Origin: Alcaligenaceae bacterium SAGV5
GTDB lineage: Bacteria; Pseudomonadota; Gammaproteobacteria; Burkholderiales; Burkholderiaceae_B
NCBI GenBank assembly: GCA_009360345.1
Contig: SPDP01000001.1
Location: 620,001 to 684,000, forward strand
DNA length: 64,000 nucleotides
Reading direction: 5' to 3'
A model generated the notes under the pieces. The model ran no database searches and was not told the origin of the DNA. It saw only the letters and a list, made by a program, of their open reading frames with translations. Positions 34,464 through 44,356 of this stretch are shown one piece after another. Each line of letters begins with the position of its first letter. The first letter of the stretch is position 1. The position numbers and the translations under genes are program-made.

Positions 34464-34781
34464 TCAGCGGCCGTCGGCGTCCAGGCCCAGCACCCGCAGC
34501 CGCGCACGCAACCGCCGTATCTCGTTGCTCATGTCGAGGATCAGGGCGGCCGCGTCCAGGCTGGCGTCGAAATCGCGCTGCAGGTCACGCGCCGCCAGCG
34601 CCTGCCGCAGCGCCGCGCTGTCGAAGCACCAATCGGCCTGGCGGCCGCTGGCCTCGATGATGCCGACCCGGACCAGTTGCAGCACCCAGGCCTCCTCCGC
34701 GCCGCAGGCCCGGGCCAGTTCCCCGGTACTGAGCGGCTGTTCCTTGCCCACCAGCGTGGCGGTGACGGCAACCGTCTTCAT
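34464..34781 (-). CDS. cbpM: Chaperone modulator CbpM
   Basis: A 105-residue MerR-like protein (LSTGELARACGAEEAWVLQLVRVGIIEASG, then a C-terminal coiled coil LILDMSNEIRRLRARLRVL) that binds and inhibits the J-domain of CbpA. It starts 2 bp after the cbpA stop, the usual cbpA-cbpM pair. It ends 15 bp from promoter site 2 of the Rieske operon, so read-through is possible. Confidence 0.87.
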   Translation of the reverse strand: MKTVAVTATLVGKEQPLSTGELARACGAEEAWVLQLVRVGIIEASGRQADWCFDSAALRQALAARDLQRDFDASLDAAALILDMSNEIRRLRARLRVLGLDADGR

Positions 34782-34783
34782 CG

Positions 34784-35713
34784 TCAGTCTCCCAGGTTCC
34801 GGCGCGGGTCGAAGGGCACTTCCTGCGCCAGGTGCCTATAGGCCGCCTTCGCCTTCTCGGTATCGGCGGGCGGCCAGGCGATCTCCAGCACCAGATAGAA
34901 ATCGCCGGCCGGGTCCCCCGGGATGCCCTTGCCCTTCAGGCGCAGCTTGCGGCCGTTGCGCGAATTCGCCGGCACGCCGACCTCGACCGGCCCATGCGGC
35001 GTGGGCGCCCGCACCGTGGCGCCCAGCGCGGCCTCCCAGGGAGCCACCGGCAGGTCCATGTACAGATCCCGGCCTTCGACCCGATAGCGCGGATGAGGCT
35101 TGAGCCGGACTTCGAGGTAGAGGTCGCCATTCTCGCCTCCGCCCAGGCCCGGCATGCCCTGCCCCGCCAGCCGGATGAACTGCCCTTCCCGGATCCCGGC
35201 CGGGATGCGCACGCTCAGCGTGCGCGTCTGCAGCCGGGGCTGCCCGTTCTCGTCGTGGCCGATGGAGCGGAGCGAAATATCGCGGGTGGCGCCGTGCAGG
35301 GCATCCTCGAGGTCGATCTCGATGGCCGCGTGGTGATCCTCGCCCCGGGCGCGCATCTGCGCGCCGCCCGGCCGGTGGCGCGCGCCGAACAGCGACGAGA
35401 AGAACTCGCTGAACGCCGCATCGTCGTGGGGACTGGCCCCGCGGAACTCGAACCCGCTGTCCCAGTCGGGCGGCGGCCGGAAATCGCCGCCGGACGAAAC
35501 GCCCGCCGCCAGATTGTCGTAGGCGGTCCGTTTCTCGGGATCCTTCAGCACCTGGTAGGCCTCGTTGACGTCGCGCATGCGCTGCTCGGCGTCGGGCTCC
35601 TTGCTGACGTCCGGATGGTACTTGCGGGCCAGCTTGCGGTAGGCGTGCCGGATGTCGTCGTCCGACGCCCCCTGCTCGACGCCCAAAGTAGCGTAGTAGT
35701 CCTTGAACTCCAT
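34784..35713 (-). CDS. cbpA: DnaJ-like co-chaperone CbpA (curved-DNA-binding protein)
   Basis: A 309-residue J-domain co-chaperone for DnaK. J-domain residues 1-70 ([34 protein letters not shown] with HPD), a Gly/Phe-poor linker and two beta-barrel C-terminal substrate domains; no zinc-finger region, as expected of CbpA rather than DnaJ. In operon with cbpM. A strong hairpin lies in its leader. Confidence 0.92.
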   Translation of the reverse strand: MEFKDYYATLGVEQGASDDDIRHAYRKLARKYHPDVSKEPDAEQRMRDVNEAYQVLKDPEKRTAYDNLAAGVSSGGDFRPPPDWDSGFEFRGASPHDDAAFSEFFSSLFGARHRPGGAQMRARGEDHHAAIEIDLEDALHGATRDISLRSIGHDENGQPRLQTRTLSVRIPAGIREGQFIRLAGQGMPGLGGGENGDLYLEVRLKPHPRYRVEGRDLYMDLPVAPWEAALGATVRAPTPHGPVEVGVPANSRNGRKLRLKGKGIPGDPAGDFYLVLEIAWPPADTEKAKAAYRHLAQEVPFDPRRNLGD

Positions 35714-35738
35714 AGCCGCGGTCTCGCAAAGTAAAGGC

Positions 35739-35765
35739 GCCGGCCCGGCACATCGCCGGGCCGGC
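35739..35765 (-). promoter_or_regulatory. Strong hairpin in the cbpA leader
   Basis: GCCGGCCCGGC pairs perfectly with GCCGGGCCGGC around ACATC (11-bp stem), 26 nt upstream of the cbpA ATG. It has no T-run in either direction. It may protect the mRNA or block translation; too stable for a typical thermosensor. Confidence 0.45.
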
Positions 35766-35939
35766 CGATCACTGCTTTATATGTGGGACACGCCGACCGA
35801 TTTCAATCGTCCGGGGGCCGAAGGCGGAGCCTGCGTCCGTCTCCAGTCTAGCAGGGCGGGCCGGACAGCAGAACCTCCGCGATTTGTGCCGTATTCTTCG
35901 GGAATCCCATTCGAACCCATTATTGAACGACGTCCCCTC

Positions 35940-36830
35940 ATGCACGCGTCACCGGACTACGTGGGCCGCTTTGCTCCCAGCCCCACCGGCCCTCTGCACC
36001 AAGGCTCGCTGGCAGCCGCGCTGGCCAGCTATCTCGACGCCCGGGCCCATGGCGGGCGCTGGCTGGTGCGCGTGGAGGACCTGGATGCGCCGCGGGTCGT
36101 GGAGGGCGCGGACCGCGTCATTCTCGACCAGTTGCGGGCCCTGGGCATGCACTGGGACGGCGGGGTGCTCTATCAGTCCTCGCGCCACCAGGCCTATCGC
36201 GAGGCCTTCGATACGCTGCGGCGCCAGGGCCTGGTCTACGCCTGCGGCTGCACGCGCAAGGAAATCGCCGACTCCATCCTGAGCGCGCGCGGCTATCTGC
36301 CGGCCGGCGAACTGCCCTATCCGGGCACCTGCCGCGACGGGCTCCACGGCAAGCCGGCGCGTGCCTGGCGGCTGCACGTGCCGCCGGACATCGTGCGCAT
36401 CGACGATCGATGGGTGGGTCTGGTCGAACAGGATGTCGCCGCCGACGTGGGCGACTTCGTGCTCTTTCGCGCGGATGGGATGTGGGCCTACCAACTCGCC
36501 GTCGTGGTGGACGACGCCGAACAAGGCGTCACCGACGTCGTGCGGGGCGAGGACCTGCTCGGCTCCACGCCCAGGCAGAAAACCTTGCAGACGCTGCTGG
36601 CGCTGCCGGTTCCCCGATGGATGCACGTGCCGGTCGTGATCAATGCCGATGGACAGAAACTGTCGAAGCAGACCGGTGCGGCCGCTATCGATACGCAGCG
36701 GCCGCTGGCCGCGCTACAGGCCGCGTGGCGCCACCTGCAGTTCGAACCGCTGCCGGCGGCGGACATCCCGGCCTTCCTGGCCGAGGCGACGGGCCGCTGG
36801 GCACGGCGATGGGATATACGTCCGGGATGA
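35940..36830 (+). CDS. gluQ: Glutamyl-Q tRNA(Asp) synthetase
   Basis: Attaches glutamate to queuosine in the anticodon of tRNA(Asp). The 296-residue protein is a truncated glutamyl-tRNA synthetase lacking the anticodon-binding domain. It has the HIGH-like HQGS (20-23), zinc-site cysteines Cys102, Cys104 and Cys131 and the KMSKS-like KLSKQ. ATG 35940 is chosen because [15 protein letters not shown] must lie near the N-terminus; a longer frame from 35703 is not supported. Confidence 0.93.
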   Translation: MHASPDYVGRFAPSPTGPLHQGSLAAALASYLDARAHGGRWLVRVEDLDAPRVVEGADRVILDQLRALGMHWDGGVLYQSSRHQAYREAFDTLRRQGLVYACGCTRKEIADSILSARGYLPAGELPYPGTCRDGLHGKPARAWRLHVPPDIVRIDDRWVGLVEQDVAADVGDFVLFRADGMWAYQLAVVVDDAEQGVTDVVRGEDLLGSTPRQKTLQTLLALPVPRWMHVPVVINADGQKLSKQTGAAAIDTQRPLAALQAAWRHLQFEPLPAADIPAFLAEATGRWARRWDIRPG

Positions 36831-36867
36831 GGCCGGGGCGCGCGGGCGCCCCGATATGACCTGGCGG

Positions 36868-38280
36868 TCAGTCGTCCTTCTTGCCACCGCCCAGCAGCAC
36901 GGCCAGCGGCCGCTTGGCGGAAGTGCGCGGCGGTACGGGAGGCGCCTCGCCACGGACAGGCTCGGTGCCGTTCGCGGGCACGTAGGGACGGAAGAAGAAA
37001 TCGTCGGCGGGCTTGGCCGGCGCCTCGTAGCGGCGGCGCTCGCCGCGCTCGCCGCGATCCCCGCGCCCGCCGTGGCTGCGAGCCGGGCGTTCGCCGCGCG
37101 ACGACGCCGACAGCGAAGCCGGCAGATCCAGCTGGCCGCGCGGGATCTCGCGCTTGATGAGCTTCTCGACGTCGAGCAGGAAACGCTCTTCCTCGGACGT
37201 GAACAGCGCGATGGCCTCGCCCGACGCGCCGGCACGGCCGGTGCGGCCGATCCGGTGCACGTAGTCCTCGGCGTTGTAGGGCAGGTCGTAGTTGATCACG
37301 CAGGGCACGCCGGCCACGTCCAGGCCGCGGGCCGCGACGTCGGTCGCCACCAGCACTTCCAGTTCGCCCGCCTTGAAGGCTTCGAGCGCCTTCATGCGAT
37401 CGGCCTGGGTCTTGTCGCCGTGGATGGATTCGGCGCGCACGCCATCGCGCTCCAGTTCCCTCGCCAGGCGGGCAGTGCCGATCTTCGTATTGGAAAACAC
37501 GATGACCTGCTTCAGGCCGCGCGACTTGACCAGGTGCACGACCGCCGCGCGCTTGGCGTCGCCGCTGAGCTTGTAGGCGATCTGGCTGACGGTGTCGGCC
37601 GTGGCGTTGCGTGCCGCGACCTCGATCTCGACCGGTTCCGTCAGGTACGAGCGCGCCAGCTTGCGGATCTCGTTGCTGAAGGTGGCCGAGAACAGCAGCG
37701 TCTGGCGCTGCTGGGGCAGCAGGCGGATGATGCGCTCGAGATCCGGCAGGAAGCCCATGTCGAGCATCCGGTCGGCCTCGTCCAGCACCAGCATGCCGAC
37801 CTGGCCCAGGTTGATGGTCTTCTGCTCGACGTGATCGAGCAGGCGTCCCGGCGTCGCGATCAGCACTTCGCAGCCGCGCCGCACCTCTTCTTTCTGGGGA
37901 CCGATGTCGACCCCGCCGAACACCACGGCTGCGCGCAGGGGCGTGAACTGGCTGTAGCGCTTGACGTTGTCGGCCACCTGGTCGGCCAGCTCGCGCGTGG
38001 GCGTGAGAATCAGCGCACGGACCGGATGCCTTGCCGGCGAAGCGCTGGTGTTGGCCAAGGGCATGAGCCGATGGAGGATGGGGAGGGTGAAAGCCGCGGT
38101 CTTTCCGGTTCCGGTTTGCGCTGCGCCCATTACGTCGCGGCCGTTGGTGACGACCGGGATTGCTTGCGCCTGGATAGGCGTCGGAATGGTGTACCCGGTG
38201 GCGACGACCGCCTTGAGTATGTCGGGGTGCAGGCCGAAATCGGCAAAAGAACTGGGCCCTGATGCCGCTATATCTGTCAT
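36868..38280 (-). CDS. rhlE: DEAD-box RNA helicase RhlE
   Basis: A 470-residue helicase with all motifs: [71 protein letters not shown]. The tail is Arg/Gly-rich and ends KRPLAVLLGGGKKDD, the conserved RhlE terminus. ATG 38280 (MTDIAASGP) is preferred; an ATG at 38304 is also in frame. A paralogue is at 15148. Confidence 0.92.
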   Translation of the reverse strand: MTDIAASGPSSFADFGLHPDILKAVVATGYTIPTPIQAQAIPVVTNGRDVMGAAQTGTGKTAAFTLPILHRLMPLANTSASPARHPVRALILTPTRELADQVADNVKRYSQFTPLRAAVVFGGVDIGPQKEEVRRGCEVLIATPGRLLDHVEQKTINLGQVGMLVLDEADRMLDMGFLPDLERIIRLLPQQRQTLLFSATFSNEIRKLARSYLTEPVEIEVAARNATADTVSQIAYKLSGDAKRAAVVHLVKSRGLKQVIVFSNTKIGTARLARELERDGVRAESIHGDKTQADRMKALEAFKAGELEVLVATDVAARGLDVAGVPCVINYDLPYNAEDYVHRIGRTGRAGASGEAIALFTSEEERFLLDVEKLIKREIPRGQLDLPASLSASSRGERPARSHGGRGDRGERGERRRYEAPAKPADDFFFRPYVPANGTEPVRGEAPPVPPRTSAKRPLAVLLGGGKKDD

Positions 38281-38459
38281 GGTGGGGGACCACCAATGCC
38301 GCAACAGATGATGCGTATCAATAGTCCAGAAAAATCAAAGACTTAGATTTTACCTCAAAAGCCAGCCTGTCAACCAGAAGGAAAAACCGGCGACGGCCCG
38401 GCCCGCCTCCGGCGCACCATGCTGTAATGGCGGCATCGCCATTCTGCTCCGCATGCGCC

Positions 38460-39194
38460 ATGCGCCTGTCCGTCATCATCATCGCCCGCAACGAGGCCCG
38501 CAATCTGGCCGACTGCCTGGAATCGGTCCGCTTCGCCGACGAGATCGTCGTGGTCGATTCGGGCAGCACCGACGAGACGGTGGACATCGCGCGCCGGCAT
38601 GGCGCCCGGGTCGAGATCACCCCGGACTGGCCGGGCTTTGGCCCGCAGAAGAACCGTGCGCTGGCCCTGGCCACCGGCGACTGGGTGCTGTCGCTGGATG
38701 CCGACGAACGCGTGACGCCCGAACTGGCCGCCGCGATCGCCGAGGTCCTGCGCGCGCCGCGCCACGACGCCTACGACATGCCACGGCTGTCCAGTTTCTG
38801 CGGCCGCTTCATCCGGCACAGCGGCTGGTGGCCCGATCGCGTGCTGCGCCTGTTCCGGCGCGGCACGGCCCGCTTCAGCGACGACCTGGTACACGAAAAG
38901 GTGGTCGCCGGCGGCGAGGCGGGGCACCTGGCGCCGCATCTGCTGCACTACACCTATCCCGACCTGGACACCGCCATCGCGAAGATGAACCGCTATTCCA
39001 CCGACAGCGCGCAGGCCCTGCACATGCGCGGCCGGCGGGCCGGCGTGGGCGCCGCGATCGGACATGGTGCCTGGACCTTCGTGCGGCTGTACGTCTTCAA
39101 GCGCGGCTTCCTGGACGGCCGCCACGGGTTCCTGCTGGCGGCCACCGCGGCCGCGGGCAGTTTCTATCGCTATGCGAAGCTCAGCTTGAAATAG
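38460..39194 (+). CDS. Family 2 glycosyltransferase, WaaE/KdtX-like
   Basis: A 244-residue GT-A glycosyltransferase: MRLSVIIIARNEARNLADCLESV, DEIVVVDSGSTDET, and the DxD-like SLDADERV. Its size and LSSFCGRFIRHSGWWPDRVLRLFRR segment match the WaaE/KdtX group, which adds glucose to the heptose of LPS inner core. The acceptor here is not known. ATG 38460 is taken because the fold starts immediately; the upstream ATG at 38427 adds 11 unrelated residues. Confidence 0.87.
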   Translation: MRLSVIIIARNEARNLADCLESVRFADEIVVVDSGSTDETVDIARRHGARVEITPDWPGFGPQKNRALALATGDWVLSLDADERVTPELAAAIAEVLRAPRHDAYDMPRLSSFCGRFIRHSGWWPDRVLRLFRRGTARFSDDLVHEKVVAGGEAGHLAPHLLHYTYPDLDTAIAKMNRYSTDSAQALHMRGRRAGVGAAIGHGAWTFVRLYVFKRGFLDGRHGFLLAATAAAGSFYRYAKLSLK

Positions 39195-39219
39195 GCACCG
39201 CCAACCGGCGAACGCGGCC

Positions 39220-40296
39220 ATGCGCAAGATCATCCACTGCGATTGCGACTGCTTCTACGCATCGATAGAAATGCGCGACGACCCCGGCCTTCGAGGCCGG
39301 CCGCTGGCCGTGGGCGGACGGCCGGAGACCCGGGGCGTGGTGGCCACCTGCAACTACGAGGCGCGCAAGTACGGCGTCCATTCGGCCATGTCGTCGGCGC
39401 GCGCGCTCAGGCTGTGTCCGGACCTGCTCATCATTCCGCCCAGGATGGAGATGTACCGGGTGGCCTCGGCCGCCATCATGGATATCTACCGCGACTACAC
39501 CGAACTGGTCGAACCGCTGTCATTGGACGAAGCCTACCTGGACGTCAGCGGCAGCGACCGGCTGCAAGGCAGCGCCACGCTGATCGCCAACGAGATCCGG
39601 CAACGCGTGGCGCAGGCCGTCGGCATCACGGTATCGGCTGGCGTCGCGCCCAACAAATTTGTCGCCAAGATCGCGAGCGACTGGAACAAGCCCGACGGCC
39701 TGTTCGTGGTGCGCCCGCGGGACGTGGACACTTTCGTGGCGGCCCTGCCCGTCTCCAAGCTCCACGGCGTGGGCAAGGTGACCGGCGCGCGGCTCAAGGC
39801 GCTGGGCGTCGAGACCTGCGCCGACCTGCGCGGATGGGAACACGACCGGCTGCGCGAGCAATTCGGCGTGTTCGGCGAACGCCTGTACGACCTGTGCCGC
39901 GGCATCGACCACCGCGAGGTCTCGCCCAGCCGCGAGCGCAAATCGGTGAGCGTGGAGCAGACCTTCGTCACCGACCTGCACACGCTGGAGGCGTGCCAGG
40001 AACTCCTGCGCGAGATGCTGGACCAGCTCGATGCGCGCGTGCGCCGCGCCGACGCCCAGAACCACATCCAGAAGTTGTTCGTGAAACTGCGCTTCTCGGA
40101 CTTCAACCGCACCACCGCCGAGGGCGTGGGCGCGGCGCTGGACGAAGAACAGTTCCGCATCCTGCTGACCACGGCCTTCCGCCGCAATCCGCGCGCCGTG
40201 CGCCTGATGGGGCTGGGCGTGCGGCTGGGAGCCCCCGGCGGGCAGCTCGCCCTGTTCGGCGATCAGCCCACGGTTTCGGAACCCGACACCGTATAG
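39220..40296 (+). CDS. dinB: DNA polymerase IV (Y-family, translesion)
   Basis: A 358-residue Y-family polymerase. Catalytic residues lie in IIHCDCDCFYASIEM (Asp8) and SLDEAYLDV, with the finger segment ATCNYEARKYGVHSAMSS and little-finger domain RKSVSVEQTF. It ends QLALFGD followed by a few residues, without a clear beta-clamp-binding QLxLF terminus at the very end but with QLALF at about residue 344. Overlaps the convergent HMA gene by 34 bp. No SOS box was recognised upstream. Confidence 0.93.
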   Translation: MRKIIHCDCDCFYASIEMRDDPGLRGRPLAVGGRPETRGVVATCNYEARKYGVHSAMSSARALRLCPDLLIIPPRMEMYRVASAAIMDIYRDYTELVEPLSLDEAYLDVSGSDRLQGSATLIANEIRQRVAQAVGITVSAGVAPNKFVAKIASDWNKPDGLFVVRPRDVDTFVAALPVSKLHGVGKVTGARLKALGVETCADLRGWEHDRLREQFGVFGERLYDLCRGIDHREVSPSRERKSVSVEQTFVTDLHTLEACQELLREMLDQLDARVRRADAQNHIQKLFVKLRFSDFNRTTAEGVGAALDEEQFRILLTTAFRRNPRAVRLMGLGVRLGAPGGQLALFGDQPTVSEPDTV

Positions 40297-40472
40297 CCGG
40301 CCTCGGCGATCAACTGCGCGATGCGCGCGGCATCGCCGGCCTGGTCGACGCGGACCTTCCCGGCGCCGAGATCGACCTCGACGCGCGCCTGGGGATAGGC
40401 GGACTGCACGGCCTGGGTGACCGCCTTGACGCAGTGGCCGCAGCTCATTCCCTGCACTTGGAATTGCAGCAT
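40263..40472 (-). CDS. Heavy-metal-associated (HMA) domain protein, CopZ-like
   Basis: A 69-residue cytosolic copper-chaperone-like protein. MLQFQVQGMSCGHCVKAVTQAVQ holds the metal-binding GMSCGHC (Cys11, Cys14), followed by the normal beta-alpha-beta-beta-alpha-beta fold. The last 34 bp are antisense to the end of dinB. No copper ATPase is adjacent. Confidence 0.87.
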   Translation of the reverse strand: MLQFQVQGMSCGHCVKAVTQAVQSAYPQARVEVDLGAGKVRVDQAGDAARIAQLIAEAGYTVSGSETVG

Positions 40473-40532
40473 GGCATGACTCCTTTCGTTCGTGATGGTG
40501 CAGCCAGTATTCCCCTTCCCACGATGGGAAGG

Positions 40533-41783
40533 TCAAGCGCCGTCGCGCTGCGCCAGCCAACGGACCGCGCCCAGCCCCGACCACCGGCCACTGGCAAGAC
40601 AGGCGGTGAGCAGATAGCCGCCGGTGGGCGCCTCCCAATCCAGCATCTCGCCCGCGCAGAAAACCCCGGGCAACCCGCGCAGCATGCCGTGTTCGTCCAT
40701 GGCGTCGAACGCCACGCCACCAGCGCTGCTGATGGCCTCCTCGATGGGCCGCGGCGCGCGCAGCGTCAGCGGCAGCGACTTCACCCAGCGGGCCAGCCTG
40801 GCGGGATCATGGAAATCGGCGGCCGGCACGACCTCGCGCAAGAGGCCTGCCTTCACGCCGTCCACCTTGATGCGCGCGCGCAGATGATTGGCCATGGATT
40901 TGCTACCGCGCGGCCACGCCAGCTCCTCGGCGACGCGGTCGATGGCGAGCCCCGGCGTCAGGTCGAGCCGCAGTCCGGCATGGCCGTCGCGGTCGATGGC
41001 CTCCCGCAGGCGGGCCGACGCGGCATAGATCAGGCTGCCTTCGACGCCGTAATCGGACACGACGAACTCGCCTCCCCGGCGCCATTCGCCCTGTTCGTCG
41101 GACATGGAAAGCGTCACCGCGCGCACCGGCTGCCCCGCGTAGCGTTCGCGGAAGTGCTGGCTCCAGCCGGTCTCGAAACCGCAATTGGCCGGCGCCAGCG
41201 GTGCGATGCGTACACCGCGTCCGGCCAGCCACGGCACCCAGGCGGCATCCGAGCCCAACCGCGGCCAGCTCGCGCCGCCCAGGGCCAGCACGACCGCATC
41301 GGGACGATGGGCCGCGCGCCCCGTGGGCGTGTCGAAGTCCAGCGCGCCATCCGCTTCCCACCCCAGCCATCGATGCCGCATGTGCAGGCGCACGCCCAGG
41401 CCCCGCAGGCGATGCAGCCACGCCCGCAAGAGCGGCGCGGCCTTCATCTCTTTGGGAAAGACCCGGCCCGATGATCCGACGAACGTGTCGATGCCCAGGC
41501 CATGCGCCCAGTCGCGCACGGCCTGGGCGCCGAACGCCTCGAGCAGGGGCGCGACCGCGCCGGCGCGGTCGCCATAGCGGGAAAGGAAAGCGGCGGCGGG
41601 TTCGGAATGGGTGATGTTCAGGCCGCCTATGCCGGCCAGCAGGAACTTGCGGCCCGCCGACGGCATCGCGTCATAGACGTCCACGGCGATGCCGGCCCCG
41701 GCCAGCACCTCGGCGGCCATCAGGCCCGCGGGTCCGGCCCCCACCACCGCGGCGCGGGCGGGCACGGTCAACGGTCCGGCCAT
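40533..41783 (-). CDS. YhiN/HI0933-family FAD-dependent oxidoreductase
   Basis: A 416-residue flavoprotein of the HI0933/BaiN family. VVGAGPAGLMAAEVLAGAGIAVDVYD is the FAD motif, SAGRKFLLAGIGGLNITHSE and SSGRVFPKEMKAAPLLRAWL are family signatures, and ISSAGGVAFDAMDEHGMLRGLPGVFCAGEMLDWEAPTGGYLLTACLASG is the C-terminal FAD loop. Biological role in the family is poorly known. ATG 41783 or 41792 may be used. It ends 60 bp before the HMA gene and starts 19 bp after the IclR stop. Confidence 0.85.
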   Translation of the reverse strand: MAGPLTVPARAAVVGAGPAGLMAAEVLAGAGIAVDVYDAMPSAGRKFLLAGIGGLNITHSEPAAAFLSRYGDRAGAVAPLLEAFGAQAVRDWAHGLGIDTFVGSSGRVFPKEMKAAPLLRAWLHRLRGLGVRLHMRHRWLGWEADGALDFDTPTGRAAHRPDAVVLALGGASWPRLGSDAAWVPWLAGRGVRIAPLAPANCGFETGWSQHFRERYAGQPVRAVTLSMSDEQGEWRRGGEFVVSDYGVEGSLIYAASARLREAIDRDGHAGLRLDLTPGLAIDRVAEELAWPRGSKSMANHLRARIKVDGVKAGLLREVVPAADFHDPARLARWVKSLPLTLRAPRPIEEAISSAGGVAFDAMDEHGMLRGLPGVFCAGEMLDWEAPTGGYLLTACLASGRWSGLGAVRWLAQRDGA

Positions 41784-41802
41784 GGCCGGCATTCCGCCTG
41801 GA

Positions 41803-42633
41803 TCACAGGTTGACGGCCCGGCCCAAGACCTGCCGCTTCTCGGGCGAATAATTCAACAGGCGCGACAACTCCATGGCGGTGCTGCGCACCCGCGCGACCA
41901 GGTCGTCGATGCGCTCGGGCTCGAAACGCGACGAAGGAATCGTGGCGCCCAGCGCGGCCACGATGCGGCCGGAAGCGTCGCGCACCGGCGCGGCGATCGT
42001 CGAGACCCGCGCCTCGAAGAAGGCTTCCTGCAAGACATAGCCGCGCTCGCGATCCTTCTGCACGATCTCGTACAGATCCATCACGGTCGTGGGGGTGCTG
42101 GAGGAATAGCTTTCCAGGTGCTCTTCGGGAAACAGCTCGCGCAGCTCGTCCAGCGTGAGGTCTTCCAGCAGGACCCGGCCCAGCACCGTGGCGTGCGCGG
42201 GCAGCCGCGTGCCGACGTGGACCGAACTGGTGAAAGGCGTGGGCGCCGACGATTTGGCGACGTAGACGATGGAGCGGCCATCGCGCACGACAAGGTTGCA
42301 CGAAAACCCGATCTCGCCCCGCAGGCGTTCGAGCAGCGGCGCGCCCAGCTCGGTCAGTTCGAGCGAGGCCAGGTATTCGAACCCCAGCCGCAACACCGCC
42401 AGGCCGAGCCGATAATCGTGCCCGCCCTCGGCGCGCTGGACGAAGCCCATGGATTCCAGGGTCATCAGCAACCGGAAGACGGTGGAACGCGGCAGGCTGA
42501 GGCGGCGCGCCAGTTCCGGCGCCGACAGCTTGCGATCGACGTGGTTGAATTGTCCCAGCAACAACAGGCCGCGCTCCAGCGCCGGAACCAGATACTTGTC
42601 CTGCGCGACCTCCGGAATGTTCCCTTTGCTCAT
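41803..42633 (-). CDS. IclR-family regulator, paralogue 3 of 3
   Basis: A 276-residue IclR regulator very similar to those at 12237 and 33475 (KYLVPALERGLLLL, LRLGFEYLASLELTELGAPLLERLR, NLVVRDGRSIVYVAKSSAPT, HVGTRLPAHATVLGRVL, LSRLLNYSPE). It closes the ABC-SDR operon, 82 bp after the SDR. ATG 42633 (MSKGNIPEV) is used because the upstream frame has no family sequence. Confidence 0.92.
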   Translation of the reverse strand: MSKGNIPEVAQDKYLVPALERGLLLLGQFNHVDRKLSAPELARRLSLPRSTVFRLLMTLESMGFVQRAEGGHDYRLGLAVLRLGFEYLASLELTELGAPLLERLRGEIGFSCNLVVRDGRSIVYVAKSSAPTPFTSSVHVGTRLPAHATVLGRVLLEDLTLDELRELFPEEHLESYSSSTPTTVMDLYEIVQKDRERGYVLQEAFFEARVSTIAAPVRDASGRIVAALGATIPSSRFEPERIDDLVARVRSTAMELSRLLNYSPEKRQVLGRAVNL

Positions 42634-42715
42634 AGTGTGACCGACTGTCTGATGGCTTGCGGACGGAATGATACCGGTCCCGACAGGCGGTGCCGGCCAC
42701 ACCGCGAGCCTTTTT

Positions 42716-43498
42716 TCAATTCATCACGAATCCGCCGTTGACCGGGAGGAGCTGGCCGGTGACGAAACGCGCGAGATCCGACAAGGCGAAGATCACCGAT
42801 CCGCTCACGTCCTCCGGCACCTGTTCGCGGTGGATCGCACGCTGGTCGTGATAGAGCTGGTGCCGCGCCTCGGGTACGTACTCCGTCGCCTCGACCAGGG
42901 TCAGCCCCGGGGCGATGGCATTGACGGTGATATTGTCGGCGCCGAACTCGCGCGCCAGCGACCGCGTCATGGCCGTGACCGCGCCCTTGCTGGCGACGTA
43001 GGCCATCAGGTTGGGCGCGCCCCACAGCGCCGTGTCCGACGCCAGGTTGACGATGGCGCCCCGGCCCGATGCCTTGAGCGCCGCGTGGCAGGCGACGGAC
43101 ATCAGCCAGGTGCCGCGCACGTTGACCTGCATGACCTTGTCCCACACCTCGACCTCGAGCTGGTGCGCGGTGCGTCCGCCCGAGTTGGTGATGGCGGCGT
43201 TGTTCACCAGTCCGTCCAACCCGCCCAGCAGCTCGGTGGCGCGCGCCGCGCAGTTCTCGACGGAGGCCTTGTCGCCCAGGTCGACTTCGATGCCATGCAC
43301 CGGAAAGCCCCGCGCCTGCAACGACTCGACCGCCTGCTTCAGCGTGTCGGCCAGGATGTCGGCCATGGCCACCTGCGCGCCGGCCTGGCACAGTGCCACC
43401 GCGAACTCGTAGCCCAGCCCGCGCGCCGCGCCCGTCACCAGGATGCGGCGGCCCCGCAGGAGATTACCGATAGTGCTTGAATCCAACATTGCTCCCAT
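42716..43498 (-). CDS. Short-chain dehydrogenase/reductase
   Basis: A 260-residue classical SDR. Cofactor motif TGAARGLG, NNAA, catalytic Ser154 and Tyr167-x-x-x-Lys171 (YVASK), and the C-terminal NGGFVMN are intact, unlike the SDR at 32678. It lies 9 bp after the ABC permease gene, so it is co-transcribed with the importer and probably acts on the imported compound or its first product. ATG 43489 is an alternative start. Confidence 0.9.
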   Translation of the reverse strand: MGAMLDSSTIGNLLRGRRILVTGAARGLGYEFAVALCQAGAQVAMADILADTLKQAVESLQARGFPVHGIEVDLGDKASVENCAARATELLGGLDGLVNNAAITNSGGRTAHQLEVEVWDKVMQVNVRGTWLMSVACHAALKASGRGAIVNLASDTALWGAPNLMAYVASKGAVTAMTRSLAREFGADNITVNAIAPGLTLVEATEYVPEARHQLYHDQRAIHREQVPEDVSGSVIFALSDLARFVTGQLLPVNGGFVMN

Positions 43499-43507
43499 TA
43501 CCCGCGC

Positions 43508-44356
43508 TCAGACCGTAGTGGTGGCCGCGCGCGGCAGATAGTGAAGTACGCGCTTCTCGGCCCAGACGACGCCCGCGTAGGCGACGATGCCGATCAGCGT
43601 GAGCACCGCGATCGTGACGAACACGGCCGAAGTATTGCCCTGCCCCTCGCCGTCGACCAGCAGGAAGCCCAGGCCCAGGTTGCCCCCGACCAGCTCGCCC
43701 ACGGTCACGCCGATGACGGCCAGCGTCGAGGCGATGCGCAGGCCCGAGAACAGCGCCGGCAGCGCCGACGGGAACTCGACCAGGCGGAAGATCTGCCAGC
43801 GGCTGGCGTTGAGCGTGCGGACCAGGTTGACCATGTCCGGGTCCACGGTGCGCACCGCCGACAGCACGTTGATCATGACCGGGAAGAACACGATCAGGAT
43901 GGCGACCAGGATCTTGGGATAGATGGTGTAGCCCAGCCACATCACGAACAACGGCGCGAAGGCCACCTTGGGCGCGATCTGCAGCGCCAGGATGTACGGC
44001 GACAGGATGGACTCGGTGGTGGGCGACAGGCCCAGCACCACGCCCACCACCAGGCCCAGCAAGGCACCCAGGATGAAGCCGACGATCACCTCGAACGCGG
44101 TGATGCCGCTGTGCATGAGCAGTTCGCTGGTCTGCCACATGTGGCCGAACTCCTGGACCACGCGGCTGAAGCGCGGCAGGATGAACTCCGGCATCTTGAG
44201 CAGGCCGGGCCCCCATTCCCAGGCGGCCAGGAACACCACCAGGACCAGCAGGCTGCCGGCGGCCGTGGCGACCTTGCCCGAGAAGAACGGGCGGCCCGCC
44301 GGCTTGCCGGCGCCCGCCGCGGCGGGCGCGCTTTCGTTGGATGCGGATACAGACAT
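43508..44356 (-). CDS. ABC transporter permease (SsuC/TauC type)
   Basis: A 282-residue inner-membrane permease with about six hydrophobic helices and the binding-protein-dependent EAA-like loop LVRTLNASRWQIFRLVEFPSALPALFSGLR. The N-terminal 25 residues are Ala/Pro/Gly-rich and cytoplasmic. Member of the nitrate/sulfonate/taurine/aromatic import group. It overlaps the binding-protein gene by one base. Confidence 0.92.
   Translation of the reverse strand: MSVSASNESAPAAAGAGKPAGRPFFSGKVATAAGSLLVLVVFLAAWEWGPGLLKMPEFILPRFSRVVQEFGHMWQTSELLMHSGITAFEVIVGFILGALLGLVVGVVLGLSPTTESILSPYILALQIAPKVAFAPLFVMWLGYTIYPKILVAILIVFFPVMINVLSAVRTVDPDMVNLVRTLNASRWQIFRLVEFPSALPALFSGLRIASTLAVIGVTVGELVGGNLGLGFLLVDGEGQGNTSAVFVTIAVLTLIGIVAYAGVVWAEKRVLHYLPRAATTTV

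Noticed and set aside
35703..35939. Longer N-terminus for gluQ
   Set aside because: The added residues are not aminoacyl-tRNA synthetase-like, and the nucleotide-binding motif must lie near the N-terminus.
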